The notes: generated from the sequence alone by a model not told the origin. A stretch of DNA of 64,000 nt from Pseudonocardia sp. SCN 73-27 (GCA_001725415.1 MEGH01000003.1:104185-168184); one strand, 5' to 3'. Shown: positions 17,147 to 26,034, counted from the first letter of the stretch. Made by a program: numbers and translations.

Positions 17147-18664
17147 ATGGCTGACTACGTCGGCGCCATCGACCAGGGCACGACCAGCACGAGGTTCATG
17201 ATCTTCGACCACTCCGGCAACGAGGTGGGCCGCCACCAGCTGGAGCACGAGCAGATCCTGCCGCAGGCCGGCTGGGTGGAGCACAACCCCGTCGAGATCT
17301 GGGAGCGCACCTCCGCGGTGCTGCAGAGCGCGCTCAACAAGACCGGGCTCTCGGCGAGCGACCTGTGCGCGCTGGGCATCACCAACCAGCGCGAGACTGC
17401 CGTCGTGTGGGACCGCAACACCGGGCGCCCCTACTACAACGCGATCGTCTGGCAGGACACCCGCACCGACCGGATCGCGTCGGCGCTGGAGCGCGAGGGC
17501 AAGGGCGACACCATCCGGCAGAAGGCCGGCCTGCCGCCCGCCACGTACTTCTCCGGCGGCAAGATCCAGTGGATCCTCGAGAACGTCGACGGGGTCCGGG
17601 CCGCGGCGGAGCGCGGCGACGCGATCTTCGGCAACACCGACACGTGGCTGATCTGGAACCTCACCGGCGGTCGCGACGGTGGGGTCCACGTCACCGACGT
17701 CACCAACGCCAGCCGTACGATGCTGATGAACCTGGAGACGCTCGACTGGGACGACGAGCTGCTCGGGTTCTTCGACATCCCGCGGCAGATGCTGCCGGAG
17801 ATCAAGCCGAGCTCGTACACGGCCGGCTACGGCACGACCCGTGGCACCGGCCCGCTCGCCGGCGAGGTGCTCATCACCGGCGACCTGGGCGACCAGCAGG
17901 CTGCGACCGTCGGCCAGGTGTGCTTCGCGCCCGGCGAGGCGAAGAACACCTACGGCACCGGCAACTTCATGCTGCTCAACACCGGCACCGAGCTGATCCG
18001 TTCGAAGGCGGGCCTGCTGTCGACGGTCTGCTACAAGTTCAACGACGAGGACGTCGTCTACGCGCTGGAGGGGTCCATCGCGGTGACCGGTTCGGCCGTG
18101 CAATGGCTGCGCGACCAGCTGGGCATCATCTCCGGTGCGGCGCAGTCCGAGGCGTTGGCCCGGCAGGTCGACGACAACGGCGGGGTGTACTTCGTCCCCG
18201 CCTTCAGTGGTCTGTTCGCGCCGTACTGGCGCTCCGACGCCCGCGGTGCGATCGTCGGCCTGTCCCGCTACAACACCAACGCGCACCTGGCCCGGGCCAC
18301 GCTCGAGGCGATCTGCTACCAGAGCCGCGACGTGATCGAGGCGATGGAAAAGGATTCCGGGGTGCACCTGGAGGTACTCAAGGTCGACGGCGGCGTCACC
18401 ATGAACGAGCTCTGCATGCAGATCCAGTCCGACGTGCTCGGTGTCGACGTCAGCAGGCCGGTCGTCGCGGAGACGACGGCGCTGGGCGCGGCCTACGCGG
18501 CGGGCCTGGCCGTCGGGTTCTGGAAGAACACCGACGAGCTGCGGCAGAACTGGAACGAGGCCCGGCACTGGTCGCCGGAGTGGAACGACGAGCAGCGCAC
18601 CGAGGGCTACGCCATGTGGAAGAAGGCCGTCGAGCGGACGTTGAACTGGGTGGACGTCGACTGA
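17147..18664 (+). CDS. glpK: Glycerol kinase (copy 2)
   Basis: The protein has 505 residues with GAGGAGGG before the ATG. Motifs run in family order: [35 protein letters not shown], the [15 protein letters not shown] region, [32 protein letters not shown] and [21 protein letters not shown]. It carries out the ATP-dependent phosphorylation of glycerol. It lies between glpF and glpD in the inducible operon, so this is probably the main catabolic kinase; copy 1 is at 13816. Confidence 0.95.
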   Translation: MADYVGAIDQGTTSTRFMIFDHSGNEVGRHQLEHEQILPQAGWVEHNPVEIWERTSAVLQSALNKTGLSASDLCALGITNQRETAVVWDRNTGRPYYNAIVWQDTRTDRIASALEREGKGDTIRQKAGLPPATYFSGGKIQWILENVDGVRAAAERGDAIFGNTDTWLIWNLTGGRDGGVHVTDVTNASRTMLMNLETLDWDDELLGFFDIPRQMLPEIKPSSYTAGYGTTRGTGPLAGEVLITGDLGDQQAATVGQVCFAPGEAKNTYGTGNFMLLNTGTELIRSKAGLLSTVCYKFNDEDVVYALEGSIAVTGSAVQWLRDQLGIISGAAQSEALARQVDDNGGVYFVPAFSGLFAPYWRSDARGAIVGLSRYNTNAHLARATLEAICYQSRDVIEAMEKDSGVHLEVLKVDGGVTMNELCMQIQSDVLGVDVSRPVVAETTALGAAYAAGLAVGFWKNTDELRQNWNEARHWSPEWNDEQRTEGYAMWKKAVERTLNWVDVD

Positions 18665-18699
18665 CGTCGGCGGACCACGGTTCCTAGGGAAGGACACTC

Positions 18700-20409
18700 A
18701 TGAGATCGGTCGCGCTCTCCCCCCAGGCCCGGGCGGACGCCCTGGCCGCCATGGCGGGGACCGAGCTCGACGTGCTCGTGATCGGTGGTGGCGTCGTGGG
18801 CGCGGGCAGTGCCCTCGACGCCGCCACCCGCGGGCTGACCGTCGGGCTCGTCGAGGCCCGGGACTTCGCGTCCGGGACGTCGAGCCGTTCGAGCAAGCTC
18901 ATCCACGGCGGTCTGCGATACCTGGAGATGCTCGACTTCCGGCTCGTCGCCGAGGCGCTGCAGGAACGCGGGCTGCTCATCCAGACGCTCGCGCCGCACC
19001 TGGTGCGCCCGGTGCCGTTCATCTACCCGTTGCAGCACAGGGTGTGGGAGCGGGCGTACGCGGGCGCGGGCGTCGCGCTCTACGACACCCTCGGCCTGCT
19101 GTCGGGCCGGGCGCGTGGGGTGCCGCACCACAAGCACCTGACCCGGTCGGGCGCCAAGCGGATCATGCCGTCGTTGCGCAAGGACGCCCTGGTCGGCGCC
19201 CTGCAGTACTACGACGCCCAGGTCGACGACGCGCGGCACACGATGTTCGTCGCCCGCACAGCGGCGGCCTACGGGGCGCATGTGGCGTCGCGGGCGCGGG
19301 TCGTCCAGCTGCTGCGCGAGGGTGAGCGGGTCACCGGTGCCGAGGTGCACGACCTGGAGTCCGGCGAGACGTTCAAGGTCCGGGCGAAGCAGGTCGTCAA
19401 CGCCACGGGTGTGTGGACCGACGACACCCAGGGTCTCGTCGGCGAGCGCGGCCAGTTCAAGGTGCGGGCCAGCAAGGGCATCCACCTCGTCGTGCCGCGT
19501 GACCGCATCCAGGGCGACTCCGGGCTGATCCTGCGTACCGAGAAGTCGGTGCTCTTCGTCATCCCGTGGTTCCGACACTGGATCATCGGCACCACCGATA
19601 CGGACTGGTCGCTCGACAAGGCCCATCCGGCCGCGAGTGCGGCGGACATCGACTACCTGCTCGACCACGTCAACGCCGTGCTGGAGCAGCCGCTCACGCA
19701 CGCCGACGTGGAGGGCGTCTACGCCGGGCTGCGGCCGCTGCTGTCGGGCGAGTCGGACTCGACGTCGAAGCTCTCGCGCGAGCACGCCGTCGCGCACACG
19801 GTGCCGGGCCTGGTCGTCGTCGCGGGTGGCAAGTACACGACCTACCGCGTCATGGCCAAGGACGCCGTCGACGCCGCGGTCCACGGCCTCGACGCCAAGG
19901 TCCCCGACTCCGTCACCGAGAAGGTGCCGCTGCTGGGTGCGGAGGGTTTCAAGGCGTTGCTCAACGCCCGGCACCGGCTCGCGGCGAAGCACGGGATCCA
20001 CGTCGCCCGGGTCGAGCACCTGCTGAGCCGCTACGGCTCGATGATCGACGAGGTGCTCGCGCTGGTCGACGACGACCCGTCGCTGGGCGAGCCCCTCGCG
20101 GGTGCGCCGGACTACCTGCGCGCGGAGGTCGTGTACGGCGCCGCGTACGAGGGCGCCCGGCACATCGAGGACGTCCTGGCCCGCCGCACCCGCATCTCGA
20201 TCGAGACGTTCGACCGCGGTGTGGGGTCGGTCGAGGAGGCGGCGCGGCTGATGGCGCCGGTCCTGGGCTGGAGCGACGAGCAGGTCGAGCGCGAGACCGA
20301 GCACTACCGCAAGCGGGTCGAAGCCGAGCGGGAGAGCCAGAAGATGCCCGACGACGAGACCGCGGACGCCGCCCGAATGGGCGCGCCGGAGGTCGTCCCG
20401 CTGGCCTGA
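18700..20409 (+). CDS. glpD: Glycerol-3-phosphate dehydrogenase (FAD)
   Basis: The protein has 569 residues with GAAGGA before the ATG. The FAD Rossmann motif is VIGGGVVGAGSALDAATRG, followed by FASGTSSRSSKLIHGGLRYLEM, a hallmark of GlpD. The C-terminal DAO_C domain (about 400-540) contains LSRYGSMIDEVLAL. It oxidises glycerol-3-phosphate to dihydroxyacetone phosphate at the membrane, passing electrons to quinone. It is the last gene of glpF-glpK-glpD and is followed by tandem hairpins at 20412. Confidence 0.95.
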   Translation: MRSVALSPQARADALAAMAGTELDVLVIGGGVVGAGSALDAATRGLTVGLVEARDFASGTSSRSSKLIHGGLRYLEMLDFRLVAEALQERGLLIQTLAPHLVRPVPFIYPLQHRVWERAYAGAGVALYDTLGLLSGRARGVPHHKHLTRSGAKRIMPSLRKDALVGALQYYDAQVDDARHTMFVARTAAAYGAHVASRARVVQLLREGERVTGAEVHDLESGETFKVRAKQVVNATGVWTDDTQGLVGERGQFKVRASKGIHLVVPRDRIQGDSGLILRTEKSVLFVIPWFRHWIIGTTDTDWSLDKAHPAASAADIDYLLDHVNAVLEQPLTHADVEGVYAGLRPLLSGESDSTSKLSREHAVAHTVPGLVVVAGGKYTTYRVMAKDAVDAAVHGLDAKVPDSVTEKVPLLGAEGFKALLNARHRLAAKHGIHVARVEHLLSRYGSMIDEVLALVDDDPSLGEPLAGAPDYLRAEVVYGAAYEGARHIEDVLARRTRISIETFDRGVGSVEEAARLMAPVLGWSDEQVERETEHYRKRVEAERESQKMPDDETADAARMGAPEVVPLA

Positions 20410-20411
20410 AG

Positions 20412-20469
20412 GCGCCCCGGGGGGCGCTCGTGAGTGGCGTTACTGGCCCTGACCAGTAACGCCACTCAC
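20412..20469. terminator. Tandem hairpins with second copy of the GTGAGTGGCGTTA palindrome
   Basis: GCGCCCC-GG-GGGGCGC (20412-20427) is followed by a 17-base-arm hairpin GTGAGTGGCGTTACTGG / CCAGTAACGCCACTCAC (20430-20469, 6-base loop). It sits between convergent glpD and kynU and encodes the last residues and the TAA stop of kynU. The pairing of a GGCGCC-type hairpin with this palindrome repeats the arrangement at 13423-13479. Confidence 0.75.
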
Positions 20470-21672
20470 GACATCCCGGAAGACCGCCATCGCCCGGTGC
20501 AGCTCGGCATAGGACGTCGTGAGCGGGGACAGGCCGATCCGGATGCCGTCGGGCGGGCGGTGGTCGATCACGACACCCGCCGCGATCAGCTCGTCCGACA
20601 ACGTCCTCGCGTCCGGGTGGGTCACCGTGACGTGCCCACCGCGGCGGGCCGGGTCGCGTGGGGACCCGATGCCGATGCCGTGGCCCAGGTCGTCGGCGAG
20701 CGCGACGGCCAGCTCGGTGAGCGCGACGGCCTTCGCGCGGATGCGGTGCATCCCGGCCTCGGCGACGATCCGCACACCCTCGTCGACACCGATGAGGCCG
20801 GTGATCGGCGGCGTCCCCGACAGCGCGCGGCGCATCCCCGCCGCGTGCGCGTAGTCCGTCGTCATCGCGAACGGGTCGGCGTTGCCCATCCAGCCCGTGA
20901 TCGGCTGTTCGAAGGACTCCTGCAGCGCGGCCGCCACGTACAGGAACGCCGGCGCACCCGGGCCGGCGTTGAGGAACTTGTACGTGCAGCCGGCGGCGAG
21001 GTCGACACCCGCGGCGTCCAGTTCCAGGGGCACCGAGCCGACGCTGTGGCAGAGGTCCCACACCACCAGCGCGCCGGCGTCGTGGGCGGCGGCGGTGATC
21101 CCGTGCAGGTCGGCGATCCACGCGGACCTGTAGTCGACGTGGGAGAGGGTGACGAAGGCAGTCTTCTCGCTCAGGTTGTCTGTCACGTCGGGCAGGGTCA
21201 CCCCGGCTGAGGGAGAGGGCCGGATCCACCGCACCGCCAGCCCGCACTCCGCCGCGACGGCCTCGACCACGTAGCGGTCCGTCGGGAAGTTGCCGCGGTC
21301 GGCGACGACCTCCGTGCGGCCCGGGCGCATCGCCGCGGCGGCCCGCATCAGCTTGTAGAGGCACACCGTCGTCGAGTCGGCGACGACCGTCTGACCTGCC
21401 GCAGCTCCCAGGACCGCCGCGCCCAGCCGGTCGCCGACCTCGAACGGCAGCTCCATCCAGCCCGCCGACCAGGACCGGATCAGCCGAGTGCCCCAGTCGT
21501 GCGCGACCAGACCGGCGAGCCGTTCCGCCGTCGCCTTCGGCGGGCGCCCGAGGGAGTTCCCGTCGAGGTAGGCGACCAGGCCGGGATCGTCGGGGACGAC
21601 GAAACGGTCGCGGAACGAGGCCAGCGGATCGACGGCGTCGAGCTTCTCCGCGTCGGCGAGAGTGGGGGCCAC
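20440..21672 (-). CDS. kynU: Kynureninase
   Basis: The protein has 410 residues from GTG. Features of the PLP aspartate-aminotransferase-fold kynureninase are present: YLDGNSLGRPP, STTVCLYKL, LSHVDYRSAWIADL, WDLCHSVGSVPLEL and the PLP-lysine motif GCTYKFLNAGPGAPAFLYV. It cleaves kynurenine to anthranilate and alanine. It starts 4 bp after the kynA stop, so they form one operon. The last residues (GVTGQGQ) are read through the conserved palindrome, suggesting that insertion or spread of that element reset the C-terminus. Confidence 0.93.
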   Translation of the reverse strand: MAPTLADAEKLDAVDPLASFRDRFVVPDDPGLVAYLDGNSLGRPPKATAERLAGLVAHDWGTRLIRSWSAGWMELPFEVGDRLGAAVLGAAAGQTVVADSTTVCLYKLMRAAAAMRPGRTEVVADRGNFPTDRYVVEAVAAECGLAVRWIRPSPSAGVTLPDVTDNLSEKTAFVTLSHVDYRSAWIADLHGITAAAHDAGALVVWDLCHSVGSVPLELDAAGVDLAAGCTYKFLNAGPGAPAFLYVAAALQESFEQPITGWMGNADPFAMTTDYAHAAGMRRALSGTPPITGLIGVDEGVRIVAEAGMHRIRAKAVALTELAVALADDLGHGIGIGSPRDPARRGGHVTVTHPDARTLSDELIAAGVVIDHRPPDGIRIGLSPLTTSYAELHRAMAVFRDVVSGVTGQGQ

Positions 21673-21676
21673 GACG

Positions 21677-22525
21677 TCACCCTCCCAGCTCGGTGCGGAC
21701 GGCCAGGATCTCCGGGAAGAACGTCAGCTCCAGCGCGGCCTTCAGGAACGCCGTCCCGCTCGACCCGCCGGTCCCCCGCTTCGACCCGATGATCCGCTCG
21801 ACGGTCTTCAGGTGCCGGAAGCGCCACAGTTGGAAGCTCTCCTCGACGTCGACGAGCGCCTCGCACGTCTCGTAGGCGCCCCAGTCGCGGCCCGGGTCGG
21901 TGTAGACCAGCCGGAACACCTCGACCAGCTCCGGTGCGAACACGTGCGCCTTCGAGAGATCGCGGTCGAGCACCTCGCGCGGGACCGGGTAGCCGGCGCG
22001 GGCCAGATGGCGCAGGAAGTGGTCGTAGAGGCTCGGCGCGGCGAGCACCTCGCGCAGCCGTCGCGATACGTCGGAGTCGTCGGCGAACACCTCGATCGCG
22101 GCCGCGTTCTTGTTGCCCAGCAGGAACTCCACGGTCCGGTACTGCTCCGACTGGAACCCCGACGCCGTCCCCAGCGCGTACCGGAACTGCAGGTACTCCG
22201 TCGGCGTCAGCGTCTCCAGCACACCCCACTGCTCGAACAGCTGCCGCTGGACCGCCTTCACCCGCGACAGCGCCTTGAGCGCGGGCCCGAGGTCGTCGGC
22301 GTCCATCATCGCCGCGGCGTACCGCAGCTCGTGGATGACCAGCTTCAACCACAGTTCCGACGTCTGGTGCTGCACGATGAACAGCAGCTCGTCGTGGTGC
22401 TCCGGACTGCTCTGCGGACGCTGGGCGCCCAGGAGCTGGTCGAGGCGCAGGTAGCCGGCGTAGGTCTTGTCGACGGCGAGCCCGCGGTGCAGGCCCTCCT
22501 CGACCGTGCGCTCGTTCGTCGTCAC
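21677..22525 (-). CDS. kynA: Tryptophan 2,3-dioxygenase
   Basis: The protein has 282 residues from the GTG at 22525; the frame is open much further upstream, but that part is antisense to the propeller lipoprotein. Family landmarks are LLFIVQHQTSELWLKL (active-site His), TPTEYLQFRYALGTASGFQSEQYR, and WRFRHLKTVERIIG with GTGGSSG (axial heme His region and substrate loop). This heme enzyme converts tryptophan to N-formylkynurenine. Together with kynU it leads towards anthranilate; the formamidase needed between the two steps is not in the window. Confidence 0.93.
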   Translation of the reverse strand: MTTNERTVEEGLHRGLAVDKTYAGYLRLDQLLGAQRPQSSPEHHDELLFIVQHQTSELWLKLVIHELRYAAAMMDADDLGPALKALSRVKAVQRQLFEQWGVLETLTPTEYLQFRYALGTASGFQSEQYRTVEFLLGNKNAAAIEVFADDSDVSRRLREVLAAPSLYDHFLRHLARAGYPVPREVLDRDLSKAHVFAPELVEVFRLVYTDPGRDWGAYETCEALVDVEESFQLWRFRHLKTVERIIGSKRGTGGSSGTAFLKAALELTFFPEILAVRTELGG

Positions 22526-22624
22526 ACGCGCAGTGTGCACCGCGCGGGGTCGTGCGTGGCGATCTGCGGGACTCGCCGGATTCGGGTGCGCCGGCCGGCG
22601 CGTCGTCGGGACGAGACTGCCGCG

Positions 22625-22756
22625 ATGACCGACACGACTCCCGCCTGGCGGACAGTCGGCGCCGGTGCTGCGCTGGATGCTGCCCCGGTCGAGCTGGTGC
22701 TGCTCGTCGTCGTCGCGGCGGTGATCGCCCGCGCCGTCGACGTCCTGGGCGGCTAG
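22625..22756 (+). CDS. Possible 43-residue single-helix membrane peptide
   Basis: An ATG begins MTDTTPAWRTVGAG and runs to a C-terminal hydrophobic stretch (VELVLLVVVAAVIARAVDVLGG) that could span the membrane. The only supports are the in-frame hydrophobicity and the fit between the divergent kynA start and the convergent propeller gene (stops overlap). The ribosome site is weak. It may be spurious. Confidence 0.3.
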   Translation: MTDTTPAWRTVGAGAALDAAPVELVLLVVVAAVIARAVDVLGG

Positions 22757-23931
22757 CGCGTGATGCCCGTGTGGCCGATCGAGTAGCGGCCCGGCTGCGG
22801 CCAGACGCACAGGCCGTGCGGGCCGTCGCCCACCCGGATGCGGGCGAGCAGGTGCCCGTCCGTGGTCGACAGCACGTAGACCTCGTGGGTGTAGCGGCCC
22901 GACAGCCACAGCTGGCTGCCGTCGGCGGTCACGTTGCCCATGTCCGGGCTGCCACCGGGGATCGGCCAGGTCGTCTCGATCGCGCCCGTGTAGGCGTCGA
23001 GCACGCTGACACTGCCCGCGATCCGGTTCGTGACGTAGAGCTTCTTCGCGTCGCGCGACAGGTACAGGCCGTGCGCGCCCGCGCCCGTCGGGATCTCGCG
23101 CAGCACCTTGGTACCGGCGCCGTCGATCACCCAGAGGCCGCCCTGCTGGCTGTCGGCGACGTAGAAGACCGAGCCGTCGGGGGCCATCTTGATGTCCTGC
23201 GGGCCCATCCTCATGTGCCGGACGGGCATGTCGATCGTGCGCAGGATCTTGCGGTCCACGAGGTCGACGACGGCGATCCGGCCGTCGAACTCGCAGGTGA
23301 ACAGGGCCGTCCGACCATCGGGGGTGTAGTCGGCGTGGTCGATGCCTGCGCACTGCGGCGTCGGCAGCTCGCCCTGTACCTGCCACGTGTGCGGGTCGTA
23401 GAAGACCAGCTTGCGGCGGGCCTCGGCCACCGAGATCGCCGACTTCCCGTCCGGGGTGAAGTACATGTTGTACGGGTCCGTGACCGGGATGTTCTTGCCC
23501 GGCAGGCCCGTCGCGGGGTCGAACGGGGTGACCTTGTCGGTGGTGTCGTCGGTCGCGTAGAGCGTCTTCATGTCCCACGACGGCACGACGTGCTGCAGCT
23601 CGCCCCCGAGCCGGTACTTGCCGACGACCTGGAACGTCGCGGGGTCGATCGTCCACACGTCGCCCGACTTGGTGTGCGGGACGTAGACCAGCGGCTTCGC
23701 GCCTTTCACGGCGTCGGAGAGCATGTTCGCGCCGGCGTCGGCGTAGACGTTGTGCGGGTCTGTGACGGGCGGCATCCCGGGGAACGACGCCGGCTGCGCG
23801 CCGCCGGTCGTCGAGGTGGGGGCACCGCCGTCGGGCGCGGTCGATCCGCCGCCGGACGTGCATCCCGCCAGGCAGACGAGGGCGGCGAGCAGCAGCACGG
23901 CGATGCGTGCGCGCGGGACGGGCAACGACAC
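22753..23931 (-). CDS. YncE/YVTN-type beta-propeller lipoprotein
   Basis: The protein has 392 residues. The signal peptide has a lipobox LAGC (Cys about 23) and a Gly/Ser/Thr-rich linker. About seven 40-residue repeats follow, each with a DG(R/S/K)-x-x-Y/F pattern (TPDGRTALFTCE, APDGSVFYVADS, SRDAKKLYVTNR, TADGSQLWLSGR) and strands such as VDLVDRKILRTI. This is a surface-attached propeller of the YVTN/lactonase-like family; family roles are ligand binding or scaffolding and rarely enzymatic. It begins 10 bp after the polysaccharide deacetylase gene and is probably co-transcribed. Confidence 0.8.
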   Translation of the reverse strand: MSLPVPRARIAVLLLAALVCLAGCTSGGGSTAPDGGAPTSTTGGAQPASFPGMPPVTDPHNVYADAGANMLSDAVKGAKPLVYVPHTKSGDVWTIDPATFQVVGKYRLGGELQHVVPSWDMKTLYATDDTTDKVTPFDPATGLPGKNIPVTDPYNMYFTPDGKSAISVAEARRKLVFYDPHTWQVQGELPTPQCAGIDHADYTPDGRTALFTCEFDGRIAVVDLVDRKILRTIDMPVRHMRMGPQDIKMAPDGSVFYVADSQQGGLWVIDGAGTKVLREIPTGAGAHGLYLSRDAKKLYVTNRIAGSVSVLDAYTGAIETTWPIPGGSPDMGNVTADGSQLWLSGRYTHEVYVLSTTDGHLLARIRVGDGPHGLCVWPQPGRYSIGHTGITR

Positions 23932-23941
23932 GAGCGTCCTC

Positions 23942-24718
23942 TCAGGCGAACAGCTTCGACGCGGTGACGGGCCGCAGCCCGCGTGCCGCGAGATCGTCGA
24001 GGAGACCCGGGATCGCGTCCAGGGTTCCGGGATGGCCCAGGTGCATGCTCACGACCGCGCCCGCCTTGGCCGCGGCGACATTACGCCGGATCGTGGCCGC
24101 GCCGGGGTCGGTGAAGTCGCGCGAGTCGACGTCGTAGGACAACACGGTCGGATAGCCGGCCGCGGCCGCCAGCACCTTGACGCGACTGGTCGCGTGCTGG
24201 GCCTGCGACGGCCGGAAGAACGCCCCCAGCCCACCCGTCAACGCGGCGATCCGGTCACGGCACCGCTCGATCTCCGCGCGGGCCGCCGACTCCGACATCG
24301 CGTCGATGTCGCCGTGCGACCACGTGTGGTTGCCCAGCTCGTGCCCGAGATCGGTGACGACGCGCGCCGAGTCCGGCGACTGCTGCAACCACGTCCCGAC
24401 GGCCAGCACCGTCACCGCGGCGCCCCGGTCGTGCAGGGCGGTGAGCACCTTCTTCGCGAGCACCGGGTCGCCGGCGCCGTGGAAGGTCAGCGCCACCTCC
24501 GGCCGCCCGGACGTCCCCCGCTCCACCTCGGGCGCGGGCGCTCCGGGGGCGAGGGTCGGTCGTGTCGACGGCGGCGCCGACGGCCGCGGCGCCGTCGTCG
24601 TCGGTGCCCCGGGGGTCGGGGCGGCACCGCAGGCCGCCGCGCCGGCGAGGCCGGCCCCGGCCAGGCCGAGGCGCAGTAGCGCGCGCCGCGGCATCCGCGC
24701 CGCGTCCTGGGACGTCAC
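23942..24718 (-). CDS. Polysaccharide deacetylase (NodB-like) lipoprotein
   Basis: The protein has 258 residues. The N-terminus MPRRALLRLGLAGAG with lipobox AAC suggests a lipoprotein, possibly Tat-routed. The NodB domain (about 75-255) has TFHGAGD in place of the usual TFDDG, then HxxxH metal ligands in NHTWSHGD, an FRP-type motif in FFRPSQ, and the late His in SMHLGH. It therefore keeps the two metal histidines, but the first catalytic Asp is displaced, as in an actinobacterial subgroup. It probably deacetylates a cell-wall or surface glycan. It is first in a two-gene unit with the propeller lipoprotein. Confidence 0.8.
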   Translation of the reverse strand: MTSQDAARMPRRALLRLGLAGAGLAGAAACGAAPTPGAPTTTAPRPSAPPSTRPTLAPGAPAPEVERGTSGRPEVALTFHGAGDPVLAKKVLTALHDRGAAVTVLAVGTWLQQSPDSARVVTDLGHELGNHTWSHGDIDAMSESAARAEIERCRDRIAALTGGLGAFFRPSQAQHATSRVKVLAAAAGYPTVLSYDVDSRDFTDPGAATIRRNVAAAKAGAVVSMHLGHPGTLDAIPGLLDDLAARGLRPVTASKLFA

Positions 24719-24947
24719 GCGGCGGAGCGTAGCGGGGCGCCTGACCTGGGCAATCCTTTACCCGAGCGACGACGCCGAAGCCGCAGGTCGGCGCCCCTGT
24801 GCGCCCGCTGTGCAGCACCTGTGCGGCCCCGCACCACCCCGCGCCCGGTTCGACAGGAGACTGCTCCCGACCATGATCGAACCAGTCCGGACGCGCTCGG
24901 CCCGGAACGCCGTTCAGACGTCGGGGCCGACGTCGACACATGGACCG

Positions 24948-25128
24948 TCAGGGCTTCCGGGGGCAGGCCGGTCGGCGGTGGAGATCGACGCCGGTGTGCT
25001 GCCGGTACCAGGCGGTGCGCTGGGACTCGTTGCGCATCTCGGCGACCTTCGCCCAGTAGTCGACCGCGGTTCGGCGAGCTCGCGTTGCTCGGTGGCGAGC
25101 AGGGCGTTGGCCTCACACGAACGAGCCT
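24948..25128 (-). pseudogene. Unidentified gene remnant with one frameshift
   Basis: Within the 434-base stretch 24719-25152, which has no intact gene, the minus strand reads ARSCEANALLATEQRELAE. After a one-base frame change it continues VDYWAKVAEMRNESQRTAWY, then RQHTGVDL and a stop at 24948. The amphipathic, Glu/Arg-rich composition and codon pattern look like the coding end of a real helical protein. I cannot name the family. The rest of the stretch (24719-24947) shows nothing I recognise. It lies right at the start of the catabolic island. Confidence 0.3.
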
Positions 25129-25152
25129 TGTCGTTGCGGATCGAGTAGATGG

Positions 25153-25953
25153 TCAGAACGCCCCGCGGATGAGCCCGCCATCGACACGGACCGTCGCGCC
25201 GCTGACGTAGTCAGCGTCGGCGCTGCACAAGTAGGCGACGGCGGCGGCGATCTCGTTCGGCCGGCCGAACCGCTTCCTGTCGTTGGGGATCAGCGCATCG
25301 ACGGCGTTGGGCTGGATCTCCTCCCACGTCTCGCCCCAGCCCCGGGCCGGACCGATCTCGGTGACGAGGTCCTGAACGGCGTCGACGAGGATCGCACCCG
25401 GTGACACAACGTTGGAGGTCACGCCGGTGCCGGACAGGTCACGGGCGAGCGAGACGGCGAGGTTGTGTCGCGCGGCCAGTGTCGCGTTGTACTGCGGGTG
25501 AGTGTTCATCGGCTGCAACGCCAGGCCGCCGCCGATCGTGACCACCCGGCCGTAGCCGCGCTCGCGCATCGCGGGCACGAGCCGCTGGATCATGCGCACA
25601 CCCGACACGACATTGATGTTGTACGCGTCGTTCCACTCGGCCGGCAGCGCGTCGACCCAGCTGACGTGCCTGTAGAAGCCGGCATTGTTCACCAGGATGT
25701 CGACATCGCCGCCCGCAGTTGCCGCCCTGGCGACGGCGTCAGCACCCTCGTCGGTCGAGAGGTCGCCGAGCGCGATGTCGGCGTTGCCACCCGCGGCCTG
25801 GATCGCTTTGGCGACGGCCTCGGTGCGGGCCACGTCGCGGCCGTGCACGACGAGATCGACACCCTCGGCGCCGAGGAACTTCGCGATGGCCTCCCCGAGT
25901 CCCGAGCTCGAGCCCGTCACGAGCGCGCGCTTACCAGCAAGACCGAGATCCAT
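25153..25953 (-). CDS. Short-chain dehydrogenase-like protein with incomplete active site
   Basis: The protein has 266 residues from the ATG at 25953, preceded by GGAGG. The NAD(P) motif TGSSSGLG, the NNAG motif (LVNNAGFYRH) and the C-terminal VDGG are normal. At the catalytic site, however, the usual Ser is replaced (TIGGGLALQP) and the usual Y-x-x-x-K reads YNATL followed by AARHN, with no lysine at that place. It may work with other residues, bind without catalysis, or belong to a divergent SDR subgroup. It is divergent from the MarR gene, sharing a 160-bp AT-rich promoter region with repeated GTAGAC hexamers. Confidence 0.8.
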   Translation of the reverse strand: MDLGLAGKRALVTGSSSGLGEAIAKFLGAEGVDLVVHGRDVARTEAVAKAIQAAGGNADIALGDLSTDEGADAVARAATAGGDVDILVNNAGFYRHVSWVDALPAEWNDAYNINVVSGVRMIQRLVPAMRERGYGRVVTIGGGLALQPMNTHPQYNATLAARHNLAVSLARDLSGTGVTSNVVSPGAILVDAVQDLVTEIGPARGWGETWEEIQPNAVDALIPNDRKRFGRPNEIAAAVAYLCSADADYVSGATVRVDGGLIRGAF

Positions 25954-26034
25954 CACTACCTCCACAAGAGTTCGACGGCCGACGCCGTCACAGAAGGACA
26001 CAGCGATCAAGTCCTATGAGCTAAGTATGCAGTT

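Noticed and set aside
17090-18697. 535-residue minus-strand frame opposite glpK copy 2
   Set aside because: Antisense shadow of a gene with all FGGY-kinase motifs.
22526-23863. Upstream part of the frame that continues tryptophan dioxygenase to more than 700 residues
   Set aside because: It is antisense-like over the propeller gene, and the dioxygenase domain begins just after the GTG at 22525.
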